Assembly: GCA_037178855.1 (NCBI GenBank)
Contig: JASJZC010000001.1
Span: 6,448,001-6,512,000 of the forward strand
Direction: 5' to 3'
DNA: 64,000 nucleotides
Source of the DNA: Oscheius sp. JU75
Taxonomy: Eukaryota; Nematoda; Chromadorea; Rhabditida; Rhabditidae
Shown here: in pieces, positions 12,701 to 23,790 of the stretch
Layout of the letters: each line of letters starts with the position of its first letter
How positions within the stretch are numbered: the first letter of the stretch is position 1
The notes under the pieces: generated by a model
Databases searched by the model: none
Told to the model about the DNA's origin: nothing
Seen by the model: only the letters and a program-made list of their open reading frames with translations
Position numbers and translations under genes: made by a program

Positions 12701-13908
12701 TACTTTGAAAGGCCTGCTGTCCTCTCTTACAAACTGCTGTTTGCAGAATTCGACGCTCTCGCATGCAGACTTTGGATAGGCCACAAATGTATTATGGATT
12801 AGCGGAAAACACTGGCTTGAACGGCTGTCTCAGTATGCCTAAAGGCTACTCTTGAACACTGGTGACCCAATTTCGATGACCAGCAGTTACTCCAGTCAGT
12901 AGCGTTTTCGGGCACGCTATTCGACAAGCAGTTGTGGGCAGTGTGCAGGTTGACGAGAGTCTACGGTCTGTAACAAAACCGTGCTGGCAAAACAGACATC
13001 AAGTGCTATGGATATCGGAAACAGATTTCCTTCAAGACAGACATTACAAAAGTGTACGATTAGCCTCAAGTCTTTCTTGTCTATAACTCCAGGTTTATCT
13101 CCTCTGCCGATTCTCTGCCAGTGTCCATAGCATTGAGTCTTGAACAACCGTCAGTAGCTGCTACTTCACCACTTGACTTTTTATACTATACAGCTTGCTG
13201 CGTCTCTTTTGCTTCGTCCTGTCTCATTGCATTGCCCCTTGAACGTCTGGCTTCACGATTAATAGGAGCGGCAAATAATATCTTCCGAACTACAGCTATT
13301 ACCTTCTACCTGAAAAAAGCGCAGAAGGAACCACTTGAAAGAGTAGTTGGAGAAAAAGCGACCTTCTAGAGCGAGCAGCAGCAACCAAGTGACTGCCGCT
13401 TGTCCTCCTGTCCTGTAAGAATTTATTTCTCGACAAGTGAACGGCGGGAACCGTGAAAAGATCGCTTCTTAAGATTTTTTCCAAGCAATTAACTTTTCTA
13501 CGATCAGTTTATGCCTTATTTCTTGGAGAACATTAACATGTCAACCCTAACCTCTCCAAGGAATCTAGCCACAATAAAGTGACGAGGACCTGGAGGATGG
13601 TTCGTGTCAGTACGCCTGCGAAGGATCCGGCTGCTGGAGACACGCCGCATCGATCTCTCCGTTTCCGAAAGACATCTACTCCGGTTCGTCATGTTCCCGC
13701 CCTCAACTTCCCGTCGCCAATCAGCACTATCCCCAGGAGGAGGAGTAGTCTCGACGGAGGAAGAAACGACGTCTTTTGTTTCTCGTTCTACTTGCTTTTT
13801 TGGCAATGGGCACGAGTAAACTAACTGGTAAATAAACAATCAACGGTTTATATTTCTAGATTTTACTGACATATTACAGTTCTTAAACCTGTTCGAAACC
13901 TATTGATC
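9767..13908. other. long stretch without a convincing gene
   Basis: Several moderately long open frames exist, the best on the minus strand at 12166-12468 (basic, ends with a GTACGC donor) and 13516-13839 (Ser/Thr/Arg-rich, ends with a GTTAGG donor). They have no recognisable domain and I could not join them, so I leave them uncalled. A 5' fragment of the dispersed repeat lies at 11264-11395. Confidence 0.4.
11264..11395 (+). repeat. 5'-end fragment of the Helitron-like repeat
   Basis: It starts TCTCTACTACTAAAGCGGG and continues with the GTCCGTCCGTGAGTAC block. The CTCTAGAACTTTGAT block seen at 22690 and 56212 is also present. The distal GC-rich end is missing. Confidence 0.55.
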
Positions 13909-14482
13909 CTACTTCGTGCGAGAGGCTTGAACCTGCATCACATGGCGATGAATGACAGCATTAGATGACTTGCATAGAGCTGAACCGTGGTCGGTCTTAC
14001 TACAGTAGATGCATTCGACTCCATCAGCGCACGGACCAAGATGAGTAGAGCCAAAACAGCTGAAACTTATATTCCTTGTCTAGATTTGAAAACAAAGTTA
14101 CCGCTCGCAGATGTTCCACTGGCGGTAGAACATGGCGCGCTGACTCGGAGATATCACTTCCGTGCAACTGTAGTCGGGATGATGACGAACACAAAAGTGA
14201 CAGCCAAAAGATAGAGGTGAACAGAGCATATGTGGCTTCCCGAGTTCGGAAGGAGCGAAAGACGATCTGCAATAGCTCAGTCGATTCATTTGAAATCTGA
14301 CTCACCTTCTAAAGCTCGGACGAGTAGGTTTCGAAATTTGGAGAGCCATCAGTGACGGAATGACCTTCAGATCCAGAAGAGCCGGGATGGACGCTCTGTT
14401 CGGGTAGACTATCTTCGTGTTGGAAACCGATGGAAAAGAGAGTCTCTGACTACATTCTGGAGCAGGATTCCAAGGGAATTGA
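13909..14482 (-). CDS. zinc-knuckle protein with gag-like triple CCHC, N-terminus incomplete
   Basis: Three exons agree in phase: 14482-14306, 14266-14102 and 14059-13909 (stop TAG at 13911-13909). The C-terminal half holds three Cys/His clusters in the order CHFCVRHHPDYSC, then CERCFGSTHLGPC, then CIYCSKTDHGSALC. This order and spacing is what I know from the gag proteins of BEL/Pao LTR retrotransposons and their derived genes. Such knuckles bind single-stranded nucleic acid. No reverse transcriptase or integrase is visible nearby, so this is a solo or host-adopted copy rather than a whole element. The 5' end is unresolved: the preceding intron would be only 25 nt. A similar gene lies at 21846-22470. 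Confidence 0.55.
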
Positions 14483-15345
14483 CTAGAAGAGAAAATTACT
14501 TGTCTACCTTCTTGACTCGTCATATCTGGAAGAAACTTCAGCGAATTCGAGAAGCCATAGAAAAAATATTTTTCAGACCAAATACGAAGGAAATAGTGCT
14601 TAAAACAGACCGATCGAAACATTTGATTTACACAAAATGTTCAAAGACCAGCTAGTTCCAATAAACAGTCTGTTGTTTTTTTTCAGACTGAGAGTTCTAT
14701 AAGAATGTGCAAAAAGTGAGTAATACGCCCTCTTGCTATTTCTACTATCTCTCAAATATCCTCACGTTGTCAAATCTGCTGGATTACAGAGTGAGCTTTT
14801 TTGCAACTGCCTTCCAGTTCCCTCTCGGCTTTTCGGGATACGATGGAGATTCCAATATTGCTCTCGATCTCAGTGCCTTGTGTAAACTTTTTGCTTCATG
14901 TCACCATGTCGTATAGATATTCTTCTGTAAAAAGATTGGCAAATTGAAGCATTCTGATCTTCTTCGATAGACAGGGAGGCAGAAAGGCAGGGATACAGAG
15001 AGAGCGAGACGAGTAAGAGACTGCGGGAGAAGGCGTGGAAATCGTCAGTTTGTTGCCCGTTCGAAATAACATCGTCTTCTCTAAAAAGCTTAATTTAAAA
15101 CTACAAGTCTAGCTATCACCCCTAGGGACTCAACGACAGTTATTCCCTTGAACTTTGCTTGGTTTCTATTCTCTTCTGTGAGCCTATCCTAGTCCTTCAC
15201 TCTTTGTTCAACCTGTTCCCATATTCGTTCATTTTAATGCCTCGAAGATATTGTAAGAAGTTCTTAAATGGATAAATGTGTGAAAAATAGACAAATGCAC
15301 GTATGTAAAGTCCGACGATAGTTTCTTTCTGTGCTTGTTTGTCAG
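14483..15345. other. no supported gene
   Basis: AT-richer intergenic DNA. A poorly supported open stretch near 14508-14580 (minus) may be the missing 5' exon of the zinc-knuckle gene. Confidence 0.4.
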
Positions 15346-15608
15346 ATCAGCATCGGTGAAATCACCCGCTGATCTTGTCATCCTCTACGATAGTAGTAGC
15401 AGTACCATGGCACCAATTACCAGGCACCGATATCCAAAACTTGGTTTTCTCAGTTCTGGGTAGTCTTCTATAATTTGCAACTTCCAGTACCTACCAGTAC
15501 TTCCGGATAGAGTTCTGTGTCGTTCCTCGAGATAAAACTCTCAAACTTGATAGTTCTGAATGCACTGGCCGGAGCACCTGATTGAAGGCCCCTCATGAAG
15601 GTCACCAG
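15346..15608 (-). pseudogene. inverted fragment copy of the neighbouring F-box gene
   Basis: The reverse complement of this stretch matches plus-strand 16327-16611 over its whole length with scattered substitutions and short indels. It starts at CTGGTGACCTTC and ends at GGTGATTTCA-CGATGCTG, so it covers parts of exons 3 and 4 and the intron between. It lacks a start, the F-box and any frame of its own. It also lacks the second copy of a 24-bp tandem repeat present in the gene. It is a broken, head-to-head duplicate. Confidence 0.8.
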
Positions 15609-15822
15609 ATCAAGGACCATGGACCACATCCACGACCTGGACACATGGAAAGCGACTATGATCTTCTAATGCCTATTACAGAATAGATTTTGCTAGTTGG
15701 TCACGGGCAGAACCGAGACACCATTGCGCTTTAGTAGTAGAGAGATCATCCACCGCTTTTAATCAAATAGCGCTCTTATCGATTACAGAATTAGATCTTA
15801 CCTCGCAGTTTTATTTCTGGCA

Positions 15823-17206
15823 ATGCTCGCACAACTTCCTGACAACCTTCTTCTTCGGTGTATTCAGAAGGTAAAGCTAACTTGTTCAAATATTCTGTTG
15901 CTGCCTCTGTTTCTATGTTTTCACTACCCTTTTCTTCTCAAATCTCCGACCTCAGACCGAAGAATTCTCCTTTACTCGTCTTCGTCGAACATGCAAAAGC
16001 CTCCGCGATTTTGTCGACAACAATGTTTACAATCTAAGAATCTCCTGCACTGACTATATTACAACCAATGTGATAATCGACTTTGGAGCCGAGGTTGGAC
16101 TGTTATATTTTTTGACTCTTCTTTTTAGTATGAGGTCCTAGTGCAGACCATAGACGGGAGTGAGGGTGTAACCTCAAGGCAGACAGTCGAAATCGAAAGT
16201 CTTTGGGGATACTACTTCTATGGCGTTCATTTATTGTACATTCATTCTAACCCATGGAATAGCACCGACGAATTCGGCAAGAGAGTCGCTGAAATAATGA
16301 AGACGGCCAAGATTATTCGGTGCGGACGTCTGGTGACCTTCCTGAGTGGCCTTCAACCAGGTGCTCTGGCCAGTGCATTCAGAACTATCAAGTTTGAGAG
16401 TTTTATCTCGAGGAACAACACAGCACTATTCTCGAGGAACGGCACAGCACTCTATCCAGAAGTACTGGTAGGTACTGGAACTTACAAATTATAGAGACTA
16501 CCCAGAACTGTAAGAAAACCAAGTTTTGGATATCGGTGCCTGATACTATGTGCTGTGGTAATGCTACTATTATCGTAGATGATAACAAGATCAGCGGCAA
16601 GGTGATTTCAGCGATGCTGGACAAGAACAAGCCGATAGAGGGATTTTGCATCGCTATCGATGTAAGTTGTGCGGTTCTGTGTCTCTGCATCTCCGCCTCT
16701 CTAATAGATCATATTCAGAATCTTGCACACCTGAAAATCGAAACAGACATTGACATCGATTTCCATTTTCCATACCATTGTGAAGACGGAAACCAAGCTG
16801 CCAAATGGATTGTAAACTGGAATTTGAAGCGCAGCATATCGTTCGACGAATGGGATTTAAGATTCAACGAACTTGAAAGTACTATTGATCTTCACCTGTT
16901 CCTGAAAAAGGGACCCAGGAAAGATATGATGATCTTGCTTGAGGCAAGCGTATCTGTAAGTTTGGAAAATACATCTTTTTTTTGAGAGAGAGAGAGAAAT
17001 GATTTGATTTTTAGAGAACAAACTTGTATTTGTCCACTGTCGATCTTCAAAATGTGCAGAGCATTTTTAAAATTCTGAGCAACATCCGGCCCGGCGGACA
17101 GCGCGTGGTGGACTTCTCCTGTCTGCAGGACAAATGGGTCGACTACGAGGGAGAGGATCTCTTCGACAGATTCTTCGCCGATTTCCAAGCCCTCTGGCTC
17201 ATGTGA
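15823..17206 (+). CDS. F-box family protein
   Basis: Six exons (15823-15870, 15956-16093, 16129-16467, 16506-16661, 16719-16955, 17015-17206) give 369 residues. The N-terminus is an F-box split by intron 1: LAQLPDNLLLRCIQK joined to TEEFSFTRLRRTCKSLRDF. The F-box binds SKP1 in SCF ubiquitin ligases; the rest would select substrate. No WD or leucine-rich repeat is visible, which matches the nematode-type F-box families, but I cannot assign the C-terminal domain. Exon 3 contains a 24-bp in-frame tandem duplication coding SRNNTALF / SRNGTALY. Introns are 35-85 nt. Gene order and size differ somewhat from the two other F-box genes here (418 and 422 residues). Confidence 0.8.
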
Positions 17207-18986
17207 TTCACCGTCTCTTCGGGGTTGTTTTGCTAAGTTGTTGTGCTTACCTCGTCTTTTTTTCCAGTAAAACTTTTGCTAAAGATCACTGCTAATCATT
17301 CAAACCTGCTTCCCACTCTTTGGCACCACTTCACGTCTCAGGAACCCATTTTGCAATCCATGACCCTTCTGTAAGCTCTTGAAAGGTGCGCTCCATCCCA
17401 TTAAGCTTCTGACAAACTAAGTCGGACCGTAAAAAGGCTCAAATTGGTAGCTATATACCTTCTGTTATGCGCTTTAAGACTCGCTGAAAACCTTGCTAAA
17501 ATGGATTTTTCAAAAAACGTCGCCTAATTTCAGATGGATCGAAATCAACAACCTGACAATCCTCGACTCCGCTCCCAATGCACGAGCAGCAGCTGACCTT
17601 TACTCTCTTCCTAGCCCAGATCCTCCTCAGTCTCTTTGCCTTCTTCATCCGTTTCCATCTTGCGGGCGTGTTCTACGAGGCCGTCCTGTAGATTTTTCCC
17701 TGTCATTATTGTCGCTTTGCTCAGTCACTAAAACAAGCTTTCCTGTGAATAAATAGATTCTTTTATGTCAATAAAATCAACAAAATGAGTAAAAAAAAAT
17801 AAAAACTGTTGGGCAGCAGCCTTTTTCCTGTTGCTGGCGACACGTATCCGATGGGACCGGCCTTTCAGATGCTCTTCCCTGAAAAAAGTTGTGTAAAGGG
17901 GAGGAAAAATGGCTATGAACCAGCACAATTTCTCGCTGATTGTTCGCTCAGTGTCTGGAATGTATATAGACTCCCGCTTGCTTTTTGAACATGGTACATT
18001 CCTACACCGAGCATCTCAAGCGAGTTAGCACGAGACATTTTGAAACGAGGAGTGCTTAAAATTCAAACAGTAGAGCGAGTTATTTTTGGCAAACAAGAGG
18101 AGAACAAACTGCTTGACGGGCCAAAAAACGTCTCGAGCTGCTCAACTAGTTGTCAGCATAGCTGGTAAGGTGACTGATTGAGACCTAGAGGTCATTCGAT
18201 TCGCATACTTCGCATACAAATCTGAATTTTTCAGCATTGCTCAGGCGGTACATGGTCGGACGTGAAGCCAGACGATCCGGGTTCGATGCCCGTGAGTGCC
18301 AAACTTTTTCAATAAGCTATTGCGAGAAGAAAAACCGCATGGAGAAGTTTTCTAAGTCTCTGCCTAAGTTGACAGTTTTACGAGAACATCAGCCCCAAAG
18401 AGATAAAGGCCATTTTTGTGACAGAAAGTTGACGCGGAAAATGTGTGGAAAACAAACCAAGTTCAGCGGAGACCCGCATCGTTTCCTGTAGAATTGCTAG
18501 GACGTCTCTTGTGCGCAGCGAGGCCACACTTCCAGCTGCTAGGAAAGCATGGGCGTAGAGCATATTTGGCGGGAAGAGTGGTCGATAGAGGTGCAGGCTA
18601 CAAATCCGTTAATACGACTATTCCACCTCCTAGACTGCTCGATTCCTCATGTGAACCGGTTGGGAGCCGAGCGCTCTGGAAGCATATTCTTCCGCGTCAC
18701 TTCTCTGGTTAGTTCTTCTTACTGATGCACGCCGCATCAACACTGTCACGAGCACGATGGACTACCCTGAATCAACGGTGATCTTCTCTGAACATGTTCA
18801 TGTCAACTGTCTCTGTCAAGCTATCCTATAAGACCGTAATCAATCTCAACCTTGCTCGTTCTACCTGTTCCTCTCAAATGATCAAACCCTTATGCCCCTG
18901 TCCAACTATTACTGTCAGCTCTGTATTAATCTGTCCTGTCCGTTAGAATTCTCTGTCCGCCCACCAATGCTATTTAAGCCTCTCAC
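17207..18986. other. mostly unassigned, one candidate small gene
   Basis: Plus-strand 17270-17375 has an open stretch ending in a GTAAGC donor. It could splice to 17533, and a hydrophobic frame (LFLAQILLSLFAFFIRF) lies at about 17600-17690, before AATAAA at 17748. I could not join these into one consistent model. A tRNA-like sequence near 18232-18300 was examined and rejected. The rest shows nothing I can support. Confidence 0.35.
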
Positions 18987-19251
18987 CCGCTCTTCCTTCT
19001 GCTTCTGAGCCTTCCACCCATTAGAAATCTGCTTCTTTTCCGAGACTTTCGGGATGATTCGGAAGCGCTGATCGTGTTGAATCCATTTCACGGCCTGCTC
19101 CCAGCTGCACGTGGCCGAGATTCTGCCTAAAAATTGGAATTTTTCTAATAAATTTGAGTGGGAACTGTCTGTCATTGTACTTATCCTTGAGCAGGTCAAG
19201 AAAGATCTCCGTCTGGCGCATTTTCTTCGAGGCTTCGTCGTCTTCGTCGCA
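18987..19251 (-). pseudogene. isolated FF-domain fragment resembling PRPF40
   Basis: Two exons (19251-19181 and 19122-18987) splice in frame into one FF domain. It opens with an acidic linker and MRQTEIFLDLLKDK, then ISATCSWEQAVKWIQHDQRF, then IPKVSEKKQISNGW. The Ser-Trp-Glu-Gln-Ala and Pro-Lys-x-Ser-Glu-Lys-Lys-Gln patterns are those of pre-mRNA-processing factor 40, a U1 snRNP-associated splicing factor. I find no WW domains upstream and no further FF domains downstream, although a splice donor follows the last exon. It is therefore either a captured gene fragment or an internal piece of a gene with very long introns. The surrounding few kilobases look non-coding, which favours a fragment. 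Confidence 0.55.
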
Positions 19252-19635
19252 CTCAAAATTAGTTCTCTAGCCTCTTTTTTAGATTACTGTAGAGTATACG
19301 GTATTCTGTGCCAAAATCGGTTTAAACCAGGATTTCTGTAGGATACTGTACTTAGGCGAAGGACTGCCTTGGCTGGTCCTGGCCCGAATTCATTTTTGAC
19401 GCAGTGATTATTCTGTCCTTCTGCAAATCCCATCTGTTTTCCGCCTTGTTTTGTTTTATTTTGCTATTTTGTCTGTTTTGCTCGCTGCAATGTGTTTCTC
19501 TACTAAATTTCTTATGCTCGCTCCTGCTAAAAATTTAAAGTCTGGAAGTATTTGACAGTTCTTTGTGATAAATAGCCGTGCTAATTTTTGCGCTTGCCTT
19601 CCAAGAAACCGTCTTATTGGCTATTTACAGCGCAA

Positions 19636-19893
19636 ATGGAGACGCCAGCTTCTGCGTCTGAGCCCGGGTTCATCCACCTTGAAAAAGGGCTGATCATAAT
19701 TAAAGACGCCATCAGTAGGTGCTGTAGAGATGACGCCAAAGCGGGTCAACTCTTTTTGACCATGACGGATAATATTTCTACATTGAGGCAACATTTAGCT
19801 TCCAGAGTCGATCCGAATAGTTAGTTTCTTTTGTGTTCATGTAATCAATGTGTTTCAGGTGCAAAGCTCCGTCCCCCCAAGCCCGCCACCTGA
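19636..19893 (+). CDS. small conserved-looking protein, 72 residues, unknown
   Basis: Two exons (19636-19819, 19859-19893) joined by a 39-nt intron. The start METPASASEPGF lies 5 nt after ATTTACAG, a likely trans-splice acceptor. The middle is probably helical (GLIIIKDAISRCC, then TDNISTLRQHL) and the end is basic and Pro-rich. AATAAA follows 40 nt after the stop. The size and helical pattern recall small subunits of multiprotein complexes, but I do not recognise it. Confidence 0.55.
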
Positions 19894-19932
19894 AGCTTTT
19901 TTTATATCTACCTGTTGCTTGTTTATATCTGC

Positions 19933-19938
19933 AATAAA
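19933..19938 (+). terminator. polyadenylation signal AATAAA
   Basis: Lies 40 nt after the stop of the small gene at 19636-19893 and about 130 nt before the next start. Between them is a purine-rich GGAGG tract, as often seen in polycistronic spacers. Confidence 0.5.
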
Positions 19939-20069
19939 TGGGAGGGGAGGAGGAGACGGAGAGGGAAGGGAAGTCCTTTCACAAGAAGGGCGAGGACATG
20001 TTTCCTACATCCTTATCGGACAGGCCCCTTATTTTGAGAAGGTACAACTGACTTTTCTCCTTTTGTAGC

Positions 20070-20474
20070 ATGAGCAGTACGTTTTCGGCATGTCGTAAGG
20101 CTTCGAACGAAAAGGTCTGAGGTTTCTGATAACCGTTGACTTGTCCTAAAGATGGCGAAAAGAAATGCTCATATGACGCACCGTTCAGCGGAGAAACCGA
20201 GACAGGCCCAGAAGAAATTGCTCCAGCCGCGATGGACGAAACGGGGCGAAGCCAAGAGAGGAGGGCCGTTTCCTTTCGACGTCGGTGAAGATATTGCCAA
20301 CCAATACATCGGAGTATAGGGTCGATCCTGCTCTTCTAGATGAGATGGACGAGGAAGAGACAGAGAGCACTTTCGGCTTCATCCGCGCCTCCAGGACCGG
20401 TCAGGCTTCAGCGACTCCGGTCACTTTGGCTGGAGCGCAGTCTATACTCTTCGTGAGAAAGATTTGGAATTGAA
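20070..20474 (+). CDS. second gene of an operon-like pair, unknown acidic/basic protein
   Basis: The start MSSTFSACRKASNEK follows TTTTGTAG by one base, a good trans-splice acceptor. A later exon pair is well supported: an exon to 20279, then 20316-20474, joined by a GTGAAG..TATAG intron. It reads ETETGPEEIAPAAMDETGR, then RRRVDPALLDEMDEEETES and on to a TAA/TGA stop near 20474. The first junction is weak (GTCTGA donor). The gene lies 176 bp behind the preceding one on the same strand. No family recognised. Confidence 0.42.
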
Positions 20475-21845
20475 CCAACCTTTGTAATCTTTGGCAAAGT
20501 CCTCGTCGTGTGGAATGTAGCATGGTGTCCTCGGTTGGCGTAGATCACCCTTCTCGTCCATGTCTCAGAAGTCTCCGTCGAGGGATTCTGGGCTAGACCT
20601 GAACTTCGCTATTTTGACACAAAACGAGGGGAAACAAGGACGAGTCAGCTTGTTACCAAGCTATCTCATGTCGAATCGGGTGAATAAGTAGGTCAATTTG
20701 GAAGACTTACTGAACTTTTGGAGGGAGAAAGAACTGGGAGACAGTCTCACGGAGTAAATCTAAAGTTTAAGTACTCTGTCAAAAACCCCCTCCGGTTTGG
20801 ACAACCATGCCGTGCAATAGGCTGAGTAGCTGGTGCAGGTGGGGGACATGTCATGAAAAGGTGACCAGCGTGAAATTGAGAGGAGGAGGAGCCCTTTTAA
20901 GAACTGATGAAGGAGCGACTACATAAATCATACATTTAGATGTGTGAGCGTGGCTGTTGGTTTTTTTTTGTTGGCAGGAGAACGAACTGATTGGGAGGTT
21001 CGAAACACCCACAGGCAGATGTCTCTTGAATGAGCCGTGAAGACTATTTGTTCGGCAAGAGCACAAGAGATAAAGGAACGTCCGAAGTCGATTGACGAAC
21101 TGTCTTCAAGTTTTGTCAATGTAATCTGACTGGTGAGCGCTGAATGGCATCCTTGTAAAACAATCAGATCAACAGGATGATCGAAACCCTGGAGAGACTG
21201 TTTAACAGGCGAAATGCAACAACATTGGATGCTTGTGGATAGAGAAGAATAAGCTTAATTGAACCAGCACGAAGGAAATCACAAGGAAATCGCAATAAGT
21301 TAAAATTTTGGATCTGACCGGAATAGGTAACAGTATGTCAGTTGGGAGATCTTCCCTCCCAAATTGGAGCTGTAAATGAAGGACGAATGAGCCGCTGAGA
21401 GAGAGACTTATGTACTCTCCAGCAAGATGGTTTATACATCTGCAGATGGTTTATTAATCAATGAGTCACATCAAACGTCACCTATGGTCAGGCTGAGCAG
21501 AAAATCAGAAGACTCATGAATTTCATTTGATCAGAACAACCTGATTCATATTCCGGCCTTGAGTGCGCATTGCGAAGCCAACTTCGCTCAGTACTCTCCA
21601 CTTTTGCCCTGAACTGGCATTCTTCCCTTTGTATTCAGCTAGCAATTTCTTCACACAGTTCGTCTTTCTCGCATGACCCTTTCCAGTATCCAGAACGTCC
21701 ACAACAGAAAATGGTAACTACTAAGAACTTTATTAGTACCATCTACCGCTAATCCTACGTTTAAAGCCTTTCAAATTTATCTATTGGAAGTTCCTGGAGT
21801 AACGTCGACACACGTCTTTTGGTAAGGATTGTTGTCTGAAACAGG
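20475..21845. other. no supported gene
   Basis: 1.4 kb with only short random frames. I see no conserved protein, RNA gene or clear repeat. Confidence 0.4.
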
Positions 21846-22470
21846 CTAATTACTGCACAGTCCAGAAAGTATCTTACTCAACAAGTACAAGTAGGTATCA
21901 CGGAATTGTTCAGTCAGAGTCCACTGCACGTACGGAGGTTGTTCAGTATACTTGATCCAGTGTGGGTTGTCCTTGGTATCGTACTCCACAATCTGTTTGG
22001 CAGCGACTCTCAGATTGAACAGCGTTTGAAGATGCGGCGTCTCAGGCAGTTTTTTCGTGAGTCCGATCCGATGCAGCCGACTACAAAGTTGCCCATTCTC
22101 TTTGGACCGGCAGAAAGCAGTGTGATGGTTGCTTCGTCCACAGAATCGACACGCTACGTGAACACATCTCTTCTGGATAGCATGAAAATTCAGACAGCTG
22201 AAAATCTTGATGCTGAGAAGTCACGAAAAGCAATTACTGGTAGCAGAACGTAGTCAAAAGACAGCTGATTCGTCTATCCTCAAAACTGACGAAAGTGGCA
22301 CAGTTTTCTGGCTGATGATGACCATAACAGAAGGCACAGGGGCCATGAGTCAGGTCTTGACAACAATTCTCGTAGGCACAGACGTGGAACTCGGTCTCGA
22401 ACCTATAAGCTTGGTTTGTTTCAAAAGTTCCGGTATTGAACAGATCTCGTATGGAATGATATGCTCTCGC
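21846..22470 (-). CDS. second zinc-knuckle protein with gag-like triple CCHC
   Basis: Exon about 22470-22238, then exon 22197-21846, joined by a 40-nt GTAATT..TTTTCAG intron (stop TAG at 21848-21846). Three knuckles appear in order: CAFCYGHHQPENC, CYHCLNFHAIQKRC (made by the splice junction) and CRFCGRSNHHTAFC. The spacing C-x2-C-x3-H-x4-C for the first and C-x2-C-x4-H-x4-C for the third is the same as in the gene at 13909-14482. A further 95 residues follow the third knuckle without a recognisable domain. The 5' end is unresolved: the frame is closed upstream of about 22480. As above, the family resembles BEL/Pao gag, with no pol gene in sight. Confidence 0.58.
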
Positions 22471-22629
22471 ACAGCACAGAATTTAGTAGAAAAATTTTCG
22501 TCAGCCCGGCAGGATTTGTTTCAGCAAAAGAATCAGAATCGACCCCACATTCTTCTCTATGATCCATCTACACGCAATGATGTCCATCCGTCACTACGAA
22601 ACAAAAGTCAGCAAATTACATTTTCCAGA

Positions 22630-22813
22630 AGGTGTATTGTCCAAAAGAAGTTATTGCCAATAGTGGGTGTCAAGTCAACTTTGGATGCGCTCTAGAACTT
22701 TGCTTTGTCCCCGTGAAGCTACTGGCTGTCTTTTGTTACTACGAAGCGGTGTAAGCGTCAATGCAAACTGAAGTCAAAATGACGGCGAATCCGTCGGAGA
22801 CTGGTTGACCTTG
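22630..22813 (+). repeat. 3' part of the Helitron-like repeat
   Basis: Matches 56141-56310 in order: a TATTGTCCA block, a CAATT/CAACTTTGG-TGCGCTCTAGAACTTTG block, a GTGAAGC-TGG-GTCTTT-GTTACTACGAAG block, and a GTCGGAGAC end. The TCTCTACTACTA start is missing. Confidence 0.6.
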
Positions 22814-23790
22814 ATGAGAGCTTCTAATGCTTAAACAGAGGCTGTCATTGTGTAACACGCTCATTAGAAAAGTTCCAGTACTTTTTCCGAATTGCCTAAT
22901 AGCATTTCAACTAACTACTCATTACACAGGGAGCCTGAAAGCTCTATTCAAAGATTTTGCATGGGGAGCCAAGACATTGGACGAAGTGAAATCACGAAGA
23001 CATGAAAACAGCGATGAATTGAAGACTGAGACAAAAACGCTCGACTCCTTACGTCTCCCTGTTTGCGGATTGAATATCTTCTCGCAGAAGACGAATTTCC
23101 AATGTTCTCCCATGCAAGAACTTGTCCGTGGTATCCTTCAATACTTCTTGTCTTCGTAAGTTGACGCTAGTCGTCATCTTTGGTTATCGACTTCTTGGTA
23201 GCACTTTATCGCGCTTTTCCGAATCGGAAGGTAGCTTGTGAAGTCCTATTAAACTTCTGAAATCTTCTGCTGGAAAACTTCTGGTAGACTTGTCTGCCCA
23301 GACATCCAATCTGGTAGGTATTTCGACTCAGTGATTGAACAACTCTTCCTCGGCTTGAAATAGGGAAAGGTCGTTTTCTCCCTCGTGAGTTATATTGCTT
23401 GGATTGTGTGTAGCTGGACAGTCTTCTGGTAGGAGGAGAACTAAAACTGGGCCTATCTTTTACCGCCTCGCTCCTGTTGCCACTCCTATCCAATAAGCAA
23501 TGCTGGCAAGATCCGTTCATTTTTTTTTTTACAAAAATGTCGTGAATGCCGTCCAGCCAGGAACCTCCGTATCACCAATGATAACATTCATTCATTCTTC
23601 GAAACTTGACTTGACATCCTCAAAATCGGCCAGTTGCGTGTCTACTCCTTCCTTTTAGACTCTATGCTAGGACAAACAGAGATGCGGACCCGAATGGACA
23701 AAGACAATTAGGACAGCTAAAGAAAACAGGATGAGGGGAAGCGCTTGCTTGAACGAGGCACCGCTCTTGAGATTCGCGTTCTTGTATGTT
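22814..23790. other. no confident gene; possible overlapping small frame at its right end
   Basis: 3' flank of the zinc-finger gene that ends at 23791. A minus-strand frame from 23849 to 23667 (MSGGKNMNGKLAQ... ending in a hydrophobic helix) overlaps the last codons of that gene; see findings. Confidence 0.4.

Noticed and set aside
13516-13839. minus-strand Ser/Arg-rich open frame
   Set aside because: Open in both strands over the same bases, no ATG in a sensible place, no partner exons; likely compositional.
18232-18305. tRNA-like sequence with an A-box-like TTGCTCAGGCGG and a B-box-like GGGTTCGATGCCC
   Set aside because: The acceptor arms and the D-stem do not pair (GCTC has no GAGC partner, acceptor ends mismatch), so it does not fold as a tRNA. 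It may be a chance match or an old tRNA-derived SINE relic.
22201-22695. 162-codon plus-strand open frame
   Set aside because: It is the shadow of the minus-strand zinc-knuckle gene and runs into the dispersed repeat at 22630.
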